From positions 1 through 64,000 of the forward strand of contig JANXXL010000116.1 in assembly GCA_025350625.1 (NCBI GenBank): 64,000 bases of DNA. The letters run 5' to 3'. Both the position numbers and the translations under genes were made by a program. The DNA comes from Bryobacterales bacterium (GTDB lineage: Bacteria > Acidobacteriota > Terriglobia > Bryobacterales > Bryobacteraceae). How positions within the stretch are numbered: the stretch's first letter is position 1; each line of letters starts with the position of its first letter. Under the pieces are notes generated by a model. That model did no database searches. It was not told where the DNA came from and saw only the letters and a program-made list of their open reading frames with translations. Below are positions 46,211-55,664 of the stretch, in pieces.

Positions 46211-48823
46211 TTATTTCCTGAGCGCAGTTCGCCAGTTGACGACGATGTTGACCGGCGACGATGTCGCTTCTTCGAGCGCGGTGTTGATCAGGAAGCGCTG
46301 ACCGTCGAGGGACACGTCGTAGCGCCACGCAACGCTGGGGCCGCCGCCGGTGCCGCCCAGAATAGTGGTGCGGAACAAGGCTTGCGGAACACCCAACTGA
46401 AATGTCGAGGCTCCGGTGACGGGCACCGCCATCAGCGTCGTGTCAGGAGCGAAGTAAAACAGTTCCTTGCCATCGCGTCGCCAACGGGGCTGGCTGCCAC
46501 CGCCATTCGAGACCGGCCATTTCCCGCCGGAGGACATCGGAAACGGCCGCACATATACTTCCTTGGTTCCCGTCTCATCGGAGGTATAAACCACCCAGCG
46601 CCCGTCCGGCGAGAATTGGGCCTGACCCTCGGAAAAAGGCGTGACCAGGTAGGGGACCGGCTTGTGGTCACCCTCCATGGGAAGCACCCATAAATCGAGG
46701 CCGGTCCCGTTCCCGCGCTGCGAGAACAACAGGGAACGGCCGTCGTGGGACCAGTCCATGGGCGTCTTGGTTTCGGCTGAATGCAGCAGCAGTTCCGCTT
46801 GGCCTGCGCCATTCGCGGGCTTGCGAAAGAGATCCGCCGACTGCCCCCCGCCGGGAGCATAGGCGATCTGGGCGCCATCGGGCGACCAGGTGCCGTTGCC
46901 CGCGCCCGCTCCATCGAAGGTAAGCCGCGTGTTAGCGCCGCGCGCCAGATCGAGCAGCCACACCACCCAGGTCCCGCGTTCGTTCACGCGGCCTTCGGCC
47001 ACTCGCGTTCCATCGGGCGAGAGCGACAACTCGTCGCGCGCGGCAGGCTCGCCCGCGTGCCCGACGACTTTCCCCTGCCGGTCATACCACGTCAACTGGC
47101 GGCTGTTACCTCCCGTGACCGCATACGCCAGCAGGCCGTTGGCCGAGACCGAAAACAATCCGGCAAAAGTATCGGCGCTCACGCGGTCGGCAATTTGAGT
47201 TGCGCTTCCGGTCAATTCGAGGCGGCCAGCGTCGAACGGCTGGGCGAGCAGCGCCTCGCCCCGTTGAAACAGGAGATAGCCATCTGATGCGCCCGCCGGC
47301 GGGGCGTAAATGACTCCGGAAGGACTGGCTAATAAACGCTTCTTATCCTGCTCCGCCGGCTTGGCGTCCAGAGAGCCAAAGTAAATGCCGGTTCTGTCTT
47401 CGCTCCCCGCCAGGCGGTAATACAGAAAGTGTTTTCCATCGGGCAGGAAGAAGGGACGGCCCTGTCCCAGTTCAGACATTTGCGGATCGAGCGCGGTAAC
47501 TACCGACACATCGCCCCCGCCGGCCGGGACCCGCGACAAAGTGCCGTTGGTGCCGTAAAGAATTACGTCCTGAGGGCTCCAGGAAATTCCGGGTGCGGGA
47601 GGGGCGTAGGTCGCGAGCGTTTGCGGAGTTCCTCCGGCGATGTCGATCTTCTTGACATTGCCTTGCGCGAGAAAAGCCACATATTGGCTGTCAGGGGACC
47701 ACGCCACGTCCTGGTTCACGCCCTGGGTTCCGGGCAGCTCCCGCACCTGGAGCGAATCCATCATGCGCACCCACAGGGTGTTGCGTCCGTCCTGACCACG
47801 GGCATTGATCACCGCTTTGCGTCCGTCGGGCGACATGGTAAAGGTGTTGAGGGTGGTCTTGGGCGGTGGAAAGATTTCAAACCGCATCTGTTCGAGCGCG
47901 GCGGGCTTTTCGCGAAAGTGAATGAAGCCTAGCGCGGCGGTTGCGATCAGCAAGAGTGCAGCTACGGCGGGCCAGAGCCAATTCATTTTTGAGGAGGCCA
48001 CCGCCACCGGCTGCGCGGAGGGAACGCCGGCCGGGGGCACCTCCTCGAGCAACCTCCAGACATCGCCGATATCGCGCAGACGTTTTCGCGGATCTTTCTG
48101 CAGACAATCCGCGAGCAAACGCTGGACGCTGGAGGGCACATCGCTCAAGTCGGGCTGATCGCGGATCACCTTGGCCAGAATTTCGCCGACATCGTCGCCG
48201 CCGAAGAGGCGCTTGCCGGTGATCAGCTCATGCAGCACCACGCCGAAAGCGAAGATGTCGGCGCGCTTGTCGGTGTCCTTGCCGCGGGCTTGCTCGGGGG
48301 CCATGTAGGAGGCGGTGCCGAGGATCATGCCGGCTTCGGTCATGCCCATGGTCAGCGTGGGCGAATGTTCGGCGCTCGAGCCCGCAGCGGCGGTCACCTT
48401 GGCGAGTCCGAAGTCGAGCACTTTTACAGTGCCGTCGGGTTTCAGCTTGATATTGGCGGGTTTGAGGTCGCGGTGCGTGATGCCTCTTTCGTGCGCGGCT
48501 TCGAGCGCGTCGGCAATCTGGTGGGCGATGCGGAGAGCGGCGTCGAGAGGCATCGGGCCTTTGGGCGACTCACCCTCGATATACTCCATGACCAGGTAGT
48601 TCGGGCCGACATCGTAAATCTGGCAGATATTCGGATGATTGAGCGCGGCGATGGCTTTGGCTTCGCGCTCGAAGCGCTCAGAGAACTGGGCGGCGGAAAC
48701 CTTGATGGCCACGTCGCGATTCAAGCGCGGATCGCGCGCGCGGTAGACCTCGCCCATGCCGCCCGCGCCGATGGGCGAGAGAATCTCATAGGGTCCCAGG
48801 TGGTCGCCGGCGGAAAGGGACAT
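46211..48823 (-). CDS. PknB-type Ser/Thr kinase fused to TolB-like propeller
   Basis: 870 residues. Cytoplasmic kinase domain (IGAGGMGEVYRARD loop about 18-31, Lys41, HRDLKPANIK, DFGLAKV), one membrane helix (WLWPAVAALLLIATAALGFI, about residues 288-307), then an extracellular six-bladed region of WD40-like/TolB repeats (MSPDGRKAVINARGQDGRNTLWV, LSPDGTRVAEGRVNERGTWVVWL, FSPDGRWVVYTSDETGTKEVYV). Members of this class are highly expanded in Acidobacteriota. Ligand and substrate unknown. Confidence 0.92.
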   Translation of the reverse strand: MSLSAGDHLGPYEILSPIGAGGMGEVYRARDPRLNRDVAIKVSAAQFSERFEREAKAIAALNHPNICQIYDVGPNYLVMEYIEGESPKGPMPLDAALRIAHQIADALEAAHERGITHRDLKPANIKLKPDGTVKVLDFGLAKVTAAAGSSAEHSPTLTMGMTEAGMILGTASYMAPEQARGKDTDKRADIFAFGVVLHELITGKRLFGGDDVGEILAKVIRDQPDLSDVPSSVQRLLADCLQKDPRKRLRDIGDVWRLLEEVPPAGVPSAQPVAVASSKMNWLWPAVAALLLIATAALGFIHFREKPAALEQMRFEIFPPPKTTLNTFTMSPDGRKAVINARGQDGRNTLWVRMMDSLQVRELPGTQGVNQDVAWSPDSQYVAFLAQGNVKKIDIAGGTPQTLATYAPPAPGISWSPQDVILYGTNGTLSRVPAGGGDVSVVTALDPQMSELGQGRPFFLPDGKHFLYYRLAGSEDRTGIYFGSLDAKPAEQDKKRLLASPSGVIYAPPAGASDGYLLFQRGEALLAQPFDAGRLELTGSATQIADRVSADTFAGLFSVSANGLLAYAVTGGNSRQLTWYDRQGKVVGHAGEPAARDELSLSPDGTRVAEGRVNERGTWVVWLLDLARGANTRLTFDGAGAGNGTWSPDGAQIAYAPGGGQSADLFRKPANGAGQAELLLHSAETKTPMDWSHDGRSLLFSQRGNGTGLDLWVLPMEGDHKPVPYLVTPFSEGQAQFSPDGRWVVYTSDETGTKEVYVRPFPMSSGGKWPVSNGGGSQPRWRRDGKELFYFAPDTTLMAVPVTGASTFQLGVPQALFRTTILGGTGGGPSVAWRYDVSLDGQRFLINTALEEATSSPVNIVVNWRTALRK

Positions 48824-48889
48824 TGCAAATAAGTTTACTCGATCATGAGTCCCTTCAGATATTCACGGCTGGCGTGAGACAGGTCGAAA

Positions 48890-49345
48890 TCAATTGGTTA
48901 AGCCCAGACTCTGGGCGGGCATGGTCGCGACGATCGGCGCCAGCGTGTAAGACCCGGAAATGCCGGGAATCCAGGTAATGGCCGGGACACCCGATACCTT
49001 CACTTGCAAGCGATAGTCGGCCGTTCCGGAAGTGCCAAGAGTCTGGTAGGTCACCTGGGAGGTCTGCAGCCCCAAAAAACCAGCGCCCCCGCCGGTGGGC
49101 GCAGTGGTCGAGTTGTAGACCAGATAATTTTTGATGGCAGTAGCGCTCCAGTTGTTGACCACCGCGCTTCTCGCCGTGATGCGCGCCCGCTCGGTGATAA
49201 ATTGCTGAATCATTAATATCCGTCCCATGTCCATGATGAAGAGCACCATGCCGAGCACGGTGAGCAGAACCAACGCCGATTCGAGTATGTTGGCGCCCTT
49301 CTGATTTTTTCGCCGGCGGTTCTTGCAACTCAATTTCAAAGTCAT
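48890..49345 (-). CDS. TadE-like pseudopilin
   Basis: 151 residues from the ATG at 49345 with AAGGA next to it. RRRKNQKGANILESALVLLTVLGMVLFIMDMGRIL is the short basic leader with a type IV-pilin-like helix; the rest is a small beta domain. Third of three linked Tad-type genes. Probably a minor pilin or assembly factor of a Flp/Tad pilus. Confidence 0.72.
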   Translation of the reverse strand: MTLKLSCKNRRRKNQKGANILESALVLLTVLGMVLFIMDMGRILMIQQFITERARITARSAVVNNWSATAIKNYLVYNSTTAPTGGGAGFLGLQTSQVTYQTLGTSGTADYRLQVKVSGVPAITWIPGISGSYTLAPIVATMPAQSLGLTN

Positions 49346-49370
49346 TTCCTTGTCCTTATTAACCGGCGCT

Positions 49371-49820
49371 TTAACAACCCGAACAATTGATTTGCCCGTA
49401 ATACTTAGTGGTCGCCCCGGGCTTATTGGGCAAGGTGAAAGAGGTGAACAACGCATTGATCGTGTAACCGGTGATGTTGACCGTGATATAGCGCGGCATA
49501 CCGTTCGCATCCGGGTGGTAGTTTACATTCACGTTGCTGGCCGTCAGATTCGGCACCAGCGTCTTGGCGCCGGCGGTTTCATCGCCATAGAGCACCATAT
49601 TTTTCAGGGTGGTGGTAAAGGCGCTGGTATTGCCCGTGTCGAACGCCAGCCGTGAGCCCAGCGCCGCGGCGTTGGAGGTGGATTCCAGCATGACGTTGTA
49701 TAAATAGTAGGCGTAGCCGATCTGGTACAAGCCGGAAAACACCATCCACAGAATGGACCAGCCCAAGGCGAACTCCAGCATGGCGTTGCCGCGTTCAGAT
49801 TTCGATTGTAAGGGTTTCAT
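49371..49820 (-). CDS. TadE-like pseudopilin (second)
   Basis: 149 residues from the ATG at 49820, chosen because it follows the TAA that closes the extended TadG frame, 10 bases downstream. KSERGNAMLEFALGWSILWMVFSGLYQIGYAYYLYNVMLESTSNAAALGSR is a TadE helix with the processing-like glycine before NAMLE. The C-terminal region has a single CSGC. 25 bases before the next gene. Confidence 0.75.
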   Translation of the reverse strand: MKPLQSKSERGNAMLEFALGWSILWMVFSGLYQIGYAYYLYNVMLESTSNAAALGSRLAFDTGNTSAFTTTLKNMVLYGDETAGAKTLVPNLTASNVNVNYHPDANGMPRYITVNITGYTINALFTSFTLPNKPGATTKYYGQINCSGC

Positions 49821-49830
49821 ATTTGCTCGT

Positions 49831-49944
49831 TTATTGGTAGAGGACATCCGAATACACCTTGGTGCTATCCGTTCCGCCGGAGCTGTTTCCGGTCAGGTTC
49901 GCAGGACCGATGTAGGTTGCGCAGATCCCTCCGGAACTTCCTGA
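49831..49944 (-). other. In-frame coding tail behind the TAG of the TadG-like gene
   Basis: After the TAG at 49947-49945 the same frame goes on for 37 codons, SGSSGGICATYIGPANLTG, then GTDSTKVYSDVLYQ, to a TAA at 49833-49831. The ICATYIGP block and the ending -LxQ resemble the normal C-terminus of TadG-type proteins. So the gene either has a nonsense mutation or is read through. Confidence 0.6.
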
Positions 49945-51120
49945 CTAGGAAGTATCCAGAAGGAAATTCGCGAAGCCAAGCACGGTGGTGTGGGCGTTGT
50001 TGCCGTTTCCGCTCCAGGTTGCTCCGATCGCGACCGTAACCACGCGACGCCCATTGCCGGTGCCGGACGCCTTATATTGCGTCCAGGTGGTAGAAACGTC
50101 GTCTGTGTCCTGAAGCGCCCGGGTATCGAGGGCGTCGAAGATGGAGGAGCCGCGGTTCCCTGGAACGCCGCCCAGCGTGTCTCCGCTTGAGACCGAGGAG
50201 GGGTTGGAGTTGGGATTCGGATAACCCCCGGAAATGATCGCGCTGCGAACGTTGCTATTACTATTCCCTTCACCAATGTCTACGAACCCGTGCTCAGAGG
50301 GAGGCGAGCCTGGCACGATGAAACCGGCGTCGCCCGCGCAGGGGCTGTTGCCGTTTTTGGGCCACTTCAGCGAGTATTCGATGCCGGGGGTTAAGCCAAA
50401 GTTCGTGAGGTCGGCTTGGGTGTGAGCGTCGGGGGCAAAAGGCAGCAAACCACCGTTTGCGATTGTGTCCCCCGGCGCCTGACCGGCGGTTGCCGATGCG
50501 GTGATGGTATAAGCGTTTGAAATTCCCGGAAGCATGGGAAGAAAATTCAAGGGGACGTTCGCCGAAGCAGCGACTTTGATGAACCGGTAAGAATTAGTTG
50601 CCGGTGAACTGGCGGTAGTGTAATTGTCGTAGGTGCCTGTGAAGCTGGTGGCGTAACTGGTGGCGACAGTTGAAACGGTGGTGGAGTCAAAGTTGTATTT
50701 ATTCGGATTGGTGGCGCCACTAGGGCCGGTCAGCGCGGTGGCATTGGCTCCTTGCAGGCCAGTTTGGGTGCCGTCCATCTGTGCCGCGGCAGCAAGGGCG
50801 GAGGCATCGGCGAAAGTCTGCAGCTCATTCTTATAAACGAACATCCGGCCGAGGTCAACCGCTAATCCCAGCATTCCAAGCATCACGAACAGCGAAAGGC
50901 TGAGCAGGATAAGGCTAAAGCCTCGCTCGGCGCGTTTCCGAATAGGATGCCTGCGGCCGGCGTGGGTAATTATCTCAGCGGTGGGGGCCGGTCTCCCATT
51001 GTCAAGCCGCAGACAAAAGCCGTTAGAGTGCGCCCGCCGAAAAGGGGCGCTATCCCCCTTCGGCGTGCATTTACAGACAAGCGGTGGCCCAAGGGGCCGC
51101 GGCTCAGGAAGCCTAATCAT
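49945..51120 (-). CDS. TadG-like pilus assembly protein (truncated by TAG)
   Basis: 391 residues, ATG with RBS GGAGGAAAA. About 65 basic residues, then the TadG-type helix ERGFSLILLSLSLFVMLGMLGLAVDLGRMFVYKNELQTFADASALAAAAQMDG (about 66-118), and a long exported C-domain with SGDTLGGVPGNRGSSIFDALDTRALQDTDD. The frame ends at TAG 49945 after FLLDTS, though coding sequence follows in frame. The long N-terminus before the helix is unusual. Confidence 0.7.
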   Translation of the reverse strand: MIRLPEPRPLGPPLVCKCTPKGDSAPFRRAHSNGFCLRLDNGRPAPTAEIITHAGRRHPIRKRAERGFSLILLSLSLFVMLGMLGLAVDLGRMFVYKNELQTFADASALAAAAQMDGTQTGLQGANATALTGPSGATNPNKYNFDSTTVSTVATSYATSFTGTYDNYTTASSPATNSYRFIKVAASANVPLNFLPMLPGISNAYTITASATAGQAPGDTIANGGLLPFAPDAHTQADLTNFGLTPGIEYSLKWPKNGNSPCAGDAGFIVPGSPPSEHGFVDIGEGNSNSNVRSAIISGGYPNPNSNPSSVSSGDTLGGVPGNRGSSIFDALDTRALQDTDDVSTTWTQYKASGTGNGRRVVTVAIGATWSGNGNNAHTTVLGFANFLLDTS

Positions 51121-51456
51121 TTTTCCTCCGATGAAACTTGAAATAAGCTTACCCGTTGAAGCGTTGGTGAGCCATTAGTCATGTGCAGGCAAGTTGGTAC
51201 TTTTGTGTCCCTAGTAATGGCACCAGAAAACTCCTAGTACTATGCAACAGTCGATGCCAGTGTAAGGCGGCTTACGTCGCGGGGTAAAAACATCGGGTGC
51301 TCGCGTTCGAGGCGCTCAGTCTTCACGTCCACGTCGCAACTCAAAGGTTTAGGCGCTTTGGCACACGTAAAGTGGAGGAGACGACTTGCCGATGGTATGG
51401 GTCGTACTTCTATACTAGAAAAAGTGCAAGACGCCGGGTGCCCGGCAGGAGAATTC
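51121..51456. other. Intergenic region between divergent genes
   Basis: 336 bases, no gene seen. Holds a hairpin GTAAG-GCGG-CTTAC (51262-51275), and a candidate promoter on the + strand. Confidence 0.5.
51386..51416 (+). promoter_or_regulatory. Candidate promoter TTGCCG-N19-TATACT
   Basis: TTGCCG at 51386-51391 and TATACT at 51411-51416; spacing is 2 bases long. Leads to the GTG start at 51457. Confidence 0.4.
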
Positions 51457-53613
51457 GTGCAATCAAAACAAATTACATCATTACTATTTGCCGCAGCTGC
51501 GTCTGTCTGGATGGCGGGAGCGGCTAGGGCGCAGACTTTGACGGTGACCTACCCGTCGGCCACCGCAGTGACGCCGCCGCTTTCGCAGTTGCCGGACGGC
51601 CCCAGGCCGCAAGGGAACACGGAACACATGCATCACCCGGTTCCTTCACACGCGGGTAAGGGCGGTGGGCAGGATACGGCGGTGCAAGGCTCTGCGGGGG
51701 CGCTGATCGCGGCTACCGGAGGGACCAGCTTCGATGGCCCGGGCGCAAACGGCTATGCTCCTTCGGATAACAATATGGCGGTGGGACCGAACCACATTTT
51801 CGCGGCGGTAAATTCGGTTTATCAGATCTTCAATAAGACCGGCGGATCGCTGCTGGGACCGAAGACTCTGAGTTCACTGTGGACGGGTGTTGGGGGTGGA
51901 TGCGCGAGCGCCAACGCGGGAGACGTGGTGGTGCAGTACGACAAGCTGGCCGACCGCTGGATACTCACCCAGTTATCCTCGCTTTCGAGCCCCTATGGGG
52001 AATGCATTGCGGTTTCAAAGACCAGTGACCCGACCGGGGCTTATAACGTTTACTACTACACGTTCAACTCAAACCTGCCGGACTATCCGAAATTTGGAGT
52101 GTGGCCCACGGCGACCAATGGGGCGTATCTGGCCACTTATAATCAGTTCGCCAATGGCTCGAGTTTCGCCGGCGCGGCGCTGTGCGCTTACGACCGGACC
52201 AAGATGCTGGCCGGGAACGCCAGTCCGGGGCAAATCTGCTTCACGCTTGCCAACGATGGGAACTATCTGCCGGCCGATCTGGATGGCTCGACGCCGCCCG
52301 CAGACGGGACGCCCGGATCGTTTCTGACCTACGAGACGCTTAGCAGCCTGCGCATCTGGCAGCTCACGCCCAATTTTGCGACGCCTGCATCCTCGACGCT
52401 GACGCAGGCGACTCCGGACCTGGCGGTGACTGCGTTTACCGAACTGTGCGGCGGCGGCACCTGCGTGCCGCAATCGGGAACCAGCAACCAGCTCGATTCT
52501 CTGGCGGACCGGCCGATGTACCGGCTGGCTTATCGCAACTTCGGCGACCATCAGGCGCTGGTGTTCAATCATTCGGTTACGGCCGGGCCGCGCTGGTACG
52601 AACTGCGCGCGGGTTCGGGCGCAGCGGCTGCATTCAGCGTTTATCAGCAGGGGACTTTTGCGCCGGATGCGACTTATCGATGGATGGGCAGCGCTGCGAT
52701 GGATCAGGCGGGCGACTTGGCTTTGGGGTATAGCGCGTCGAGCGGCAGCGTTCACCCGGCGGTCCGCTATAGCGGCCGGGTTCCCGGCGATCCGCTTAAC
52801 ACTCTCGAAAGCGAACTCAGCATCATCGAAGGCACGGGCTCGCAGACCAACGGGCTGCACCGCTGGGGCGACTACAGCTCTTTGCGCATCGATCCGTCGG
52901 ACGATTGTACTTTCTGGTATATCAACGAGTATCTGAAAGCGGATGGCGCGTTTAACTGGAGCACACGCGTCGGTTCGTTTAAGTTCACAGGATGCGGGAC
53001 TGCTGCGTCGCCGGATTTTTCGGTCTCCGCCAACCCGTCCCAGGTGAGCGTCACGCAGGGCAACGCGGCTAGTTCCACTATCACGGTGGCTTCGTCGGCG
53101 GGATATAGCAAAGCGGTAACTTTGTCGGTGCCGAATTGCCCCAGCAGCGCGCTTTGTAGCTTTGCATCGAATCCGGTTACCCCGCTCGCAAATGGATCCG
53201 GAACCTCCGCTCTTTCGATCACCGGCTTGCGGCCGGGAACTTATTCGCTGACGATTCAAGGCAACGATGGAACCGTCACACGTACTACTTCGCTGTCGGT
53301 GACCGTAAATGCCGCCGCCGGGGACTTCTCGATCGCGGCGCCTGCATCGGTTACGGTAAACCGCAGGTCGAGCAATTCCGTCACTGTAACGTTGACTGCT
53401 ATCGGAGCCAACAGCTCGGTTAATCTAAGTATTTCTGGGTTGCCTTCCAGAGTCTCGGCGGCGTTTGCGCCGAACCCGGCGACTGCCACCGGCAGTTCCA
53501 CACTGACTATTTCGGCGACCAAGAATGCTGCGCCAGGGACGTACTCATTAACCATTACAGGCTCTAATGGCAGCGCTACGCACACTGCTCCGTTGAGTTT
53601 GACGATTCAATAA
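51457..53613 (+). CDS. Secreted surface protein with Ig-like C-terminal repeats
   Basis: 718 residues from the GTG at 51457, chosen for its RBS AGGAGAATTC; an upstream extension is not protein-like. Signal peptide about 1-25. Residues about 60-520 are a propeller-like domain with NNMAVGPNHIFAAVNSVYQIFNKTGGSL, VQYDKLADRWILTQLS and WMGSAAMDQAGDLALGYSASSG. Two Ig-type repeats follow (DFSVSANPSQVSVTQGNAASSTITV and DFSIAAPASVTVNRRSSNSVTV). Possible adhesin or cell-wall-associated; function unknown. Confidence 0.7.
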   Translation: MQSKQITSLLFAAAASVWMAGAARAQTLTVTYPSATAVTPPLSQLPDGPRPQGNTEHMHHPVPSHAGKGGGQDTAVQGSAGALIAATGGTSFDGPGANGYAPSDNNMAVGPNHIFAAVNSVYQIFNKTGGSLLGPKTLSSLWTGVGGGCASANAGDVVVQYDKLADRWILTQLSSLSSPYGECIAVSKTSDPTGAYNVYYYTFNSNLPDYPKFGVWPTATNGAYLATYNQFANGSSFAGAALCAYDRTKMLAGNASPGQICFTLANDGNYLPADLDGSTPPADGTPGSFLTYETLSSLRIWQLTPNFATPASSTLTQATPDLAVTAFTELCGGGTCVPQSGTSNQLDSLADRPMYRLAYRNFGDHQALVFNHSVTAGPRWYELRAGSGAAAAFSVYQQGTFAPDATYRWMGSAAMDQAGDLALGYSASSGSVHPAVRYSGRVPGDPLNTLESELSIIEGTGSQTNGLHRWGDYSSLRIDPSDDCTFWYINEYLKADGAFNWSTRVGSFKFTGCGTAASPDFSVSANPSQVSVTQGNAASSTITVASSAGYSKAVTLSVPNCPSSALCSFASNPVTPLANGSGTSALSITGLRPGTYSLTIQGNDGTVTRTTSLSVTVNAAAGDFSIAAPASVTVNRRSSNSVTVTLTAIGANSSVNLSISGLPSRVSAAFAPNPATATGSSTLTISATKNAAPGTYSLTITGSNGSATHTAPLSLTIQ

Positions 53614-53630
53614 CGCTGGGGGAATTGCCG

Positions 53631-55664
53631 CTACTTCTTGGTCCACTCACCGAGCCAATCGAGGACGGTGTGGTACCACAGCAGGCTGTTCTGCGGTTTT
53701 AGAACCCAGTGGCCTTCGTCGGGGAAGAGCAGGAGTTTCGACGGCACCTTCTGTTGCTGCAGCACGGTGAAGAGTTGCAGGCCCTGGCCGGTGACGTCGC
53801 GAAAGTCCTGCTCGCCGTGAATCACCAGCGTGGGGGTTTTGAACTCGCGGGCGTAGGTAGCCGGCGAAAACTTCTCGTAGAGATCGGGATTGTCGGCGGG
53901 GGTTCCCTTCATTTCCCAGAGTGGGAACCACTGCTCCTCGGTTTCGCGCGCCCAACTGGCGAGATCGAAGACGCCGCCATGCGACACGATGGCCTTGAAG
54001 CGGTTGGTGTGGCCGTTCATCCAGTTCACCATGTAACCGCCGTAAGACGCTCCGGCCACGGCCATGCGGGTGTTATCTATATAAGGTTGCGCGCCGACGG
54101 CGTCGACCACCGCCATGATGTCGTCGAAGGGTTTGCCGCCCCAGTCACCGTTGATCTCATCGATGAATTTCTGGCCGTAGCCGGTCGAGCCGCGCGGGTT
54201 CGGCTGCACTACGACGAAGCCGGCGGAGGCGAACACCTGGGCGTTCCAGCGGTAGGTCCACGATTCACCCCAGGCTCCTTGCGGGCCGCCGTGAATGAGA
54301 AATACCACCGGGTATTTGCGTGCGGGAGTGAAGTCGGGGGGCTTGGTGATGAAGGAATGCACGCGTGACCTGTCAGGGGTATCGACCCACATTTCTTCGA
54401 GCGGGGTGAGCGTGGCCGAGGCCAGCAGCGCGTCGTTCGTGTGGGTGAGCGGGATGCCGGCGCCGCCAGCCGAGGTCGCGCGGAAAATCTCCAGGGGACG
54501 CGAGCCGCTTTCTTCGGTATAGATCATGGTGCGGCCGTCGGCGGTGAACTGCACGTCGTCGAGACTCGATTGGCCGCTGATGATGCTGCGCACGCCGCCG
54601 CCGGTGGCCGAGATCATTTGGAGGCTGGTGCGGCCGCGGTCTTCGGTGGTAAAGAACAGGCGCGTCGAATCGGGGGACCAGGTGAAGCTTTCGACCCAGC
54701 GATCGAGCGACTCGGTCAGATTCGCGGTATGGCCGGAGGCGAGTTCGAGCACCAGCAGACGCCAGCGGTCGCTTTCATACCCGGCGCGGGGCTGCGAGCG
54801 GAATGCGAGATACTTTCCGTCGGGTGAATAGAGAGGGCTGTCGTCGGCGCCGGGGCCGGCGGTGATTTTACGGGCGTCGCCGCCGTCGATGGGGACCGTG
54901 TAAATATCGGAGTTGGTGCTGGCGGCGGGCACGGGGTCGAGGTTGACGACGAAGGCGAGCTCCTGCGAATCGGGCGAAATCGCGTAGCCATCGGGGCCGC
55001 CGAGCGAGAACGGCGGCACGTCATACTTGCCGGGCGTGAGGTCCTTGACGCCGGTGCCGTCGGTTGATGCGACCAGCAGGTGCTGGCGGCGGCGGGTTTG
55101 CCATTCGGTCCAATGACGGTAGAGCAGAGAAGTGTAGATGCGGGCTTTCGAAGGCGATTTGGCGTCGTAGTCCAGGTTTCTCTGATTACAGTTATTGTCG
55201 GCGCCGCACTCGGGATAGACGTTCGACTGGAACACAATCTTTTTTCCGTCGGGCGAGACCAGCAGGCCGCCGGCTTCGGTGGCGAGGCGGGTGATCAAGC
55301 GCGGGTGCTCGCCGTCGGCATCCATCACCCACACCTGCGACGATCCGCTGCGGCTGGAGATGAAGTAGATCTGTTTTGAATCCGGCGACCAACGCGGGCG
55401 CTGGTTATCGTCTCCATCGTGCGTCAGCAAGCGGGGGGCGCCGTTGTTTACCGGAACGACGTAGATCTGTCTATTTAGTTTGTTGTTGGAGAGGTCGGGC
55501 GTGGCCACGGTGTAGGCCACCAGTTTGCCGTCTGGCGAGAGCGCGGGTTCGCCGATGCGCTGGATGCGCAGCAGGGTTTCGACGTCGAAAGGGCGCTTCT
55601 GGGCGAAGGACGCGGGGGCGCAAAGGAGTGCTGCGCAGAGAAGCATGGAGGGAGGGCGGATCAA
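53631..55664 (-). CDS. S9 family peptidase (prolyl oligopeptidase/DPP type)
   Basis: 677 residues. TTG start at 55664 overlapping the Uma2 stop (TTGA); an ATG at 55646 is the alternative. Signal peptide about 1-21. N-terminal propeller of TolB-like repeats (LSPDGKLVAYTVA, WSPDSKQIYFISSRSG), then the alpha/beta hydrolase domain with nucleophile GASYGGYM (Ser540), PVVFLIHGGPQGAW, GEQDFRD and the late His in DEGHWVL. Cleaves short peptides in the periplasm. Confidence 0.93.
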   Translation of the reverse strand: MIRPPSMLLCAALLCAPASFAQKRPFDVETLLRIQRIGEPALSPDGKLVAYTVATPDLSNNKLNRQIYVVPVNNGAPRLLTHDGDDNQRPRWSPDSKQIYFISSRSGSSQVWVMDADGEHPRLITRLATEAGGLLVSPDGKKIVFQSNVYPECGADNNCNQRNLDYDAKSPSKARIYTSLLYRHWTEWQTRRRQHLLVASTDGTGVKDLTPGKYDVPPFSLGGPDGYAISPDSQELAFVVNLDPVPAASTNSDIYTVPIDGGDARKITAGPGADDSPLYSPDGKYLAFRSQPRAGYESDRWRLLVLELASGHTANLTESLDRWVESFTWSPDSTRLFFTTEDRGRTSLQMISATGGGVRSIISGQSSLDDVQFTADGRTMIYTEESGSRPLEIFRATSAGGAGIPLTHTNDALLASATLTPLEEMWVDTPDRSRVHSFITKPPDFTPARKYPVVFLIHGGPQGAWGESWTYRWNAQVFASAGFVVVQPNPRGSTGYGQKFIDEINGDWGGKPFDDIMAVVDAVGAQPYIDNTRMAVAGASYGGYMVNWMNGHTNRFKAIVSHGGVFDLASWARETEEQWFPLWEMKGTPADNPDLYEKFSPATYAREFKTPTLVIHGEQDFRDVTGQGLQLFTVLQQQKVPSKLLLFPDEGHWVLKPQNSLLWYHTVLDWLGEWTKK

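Noticed and set aside
50964-50978. CTGAGATAATTACCC on the minus strand, like the core of a TPP riboswitch
   Set aside because: The second conserved core (GAACCTGATC type) does not follow, and the site lies inside the TadG-like coding frame.
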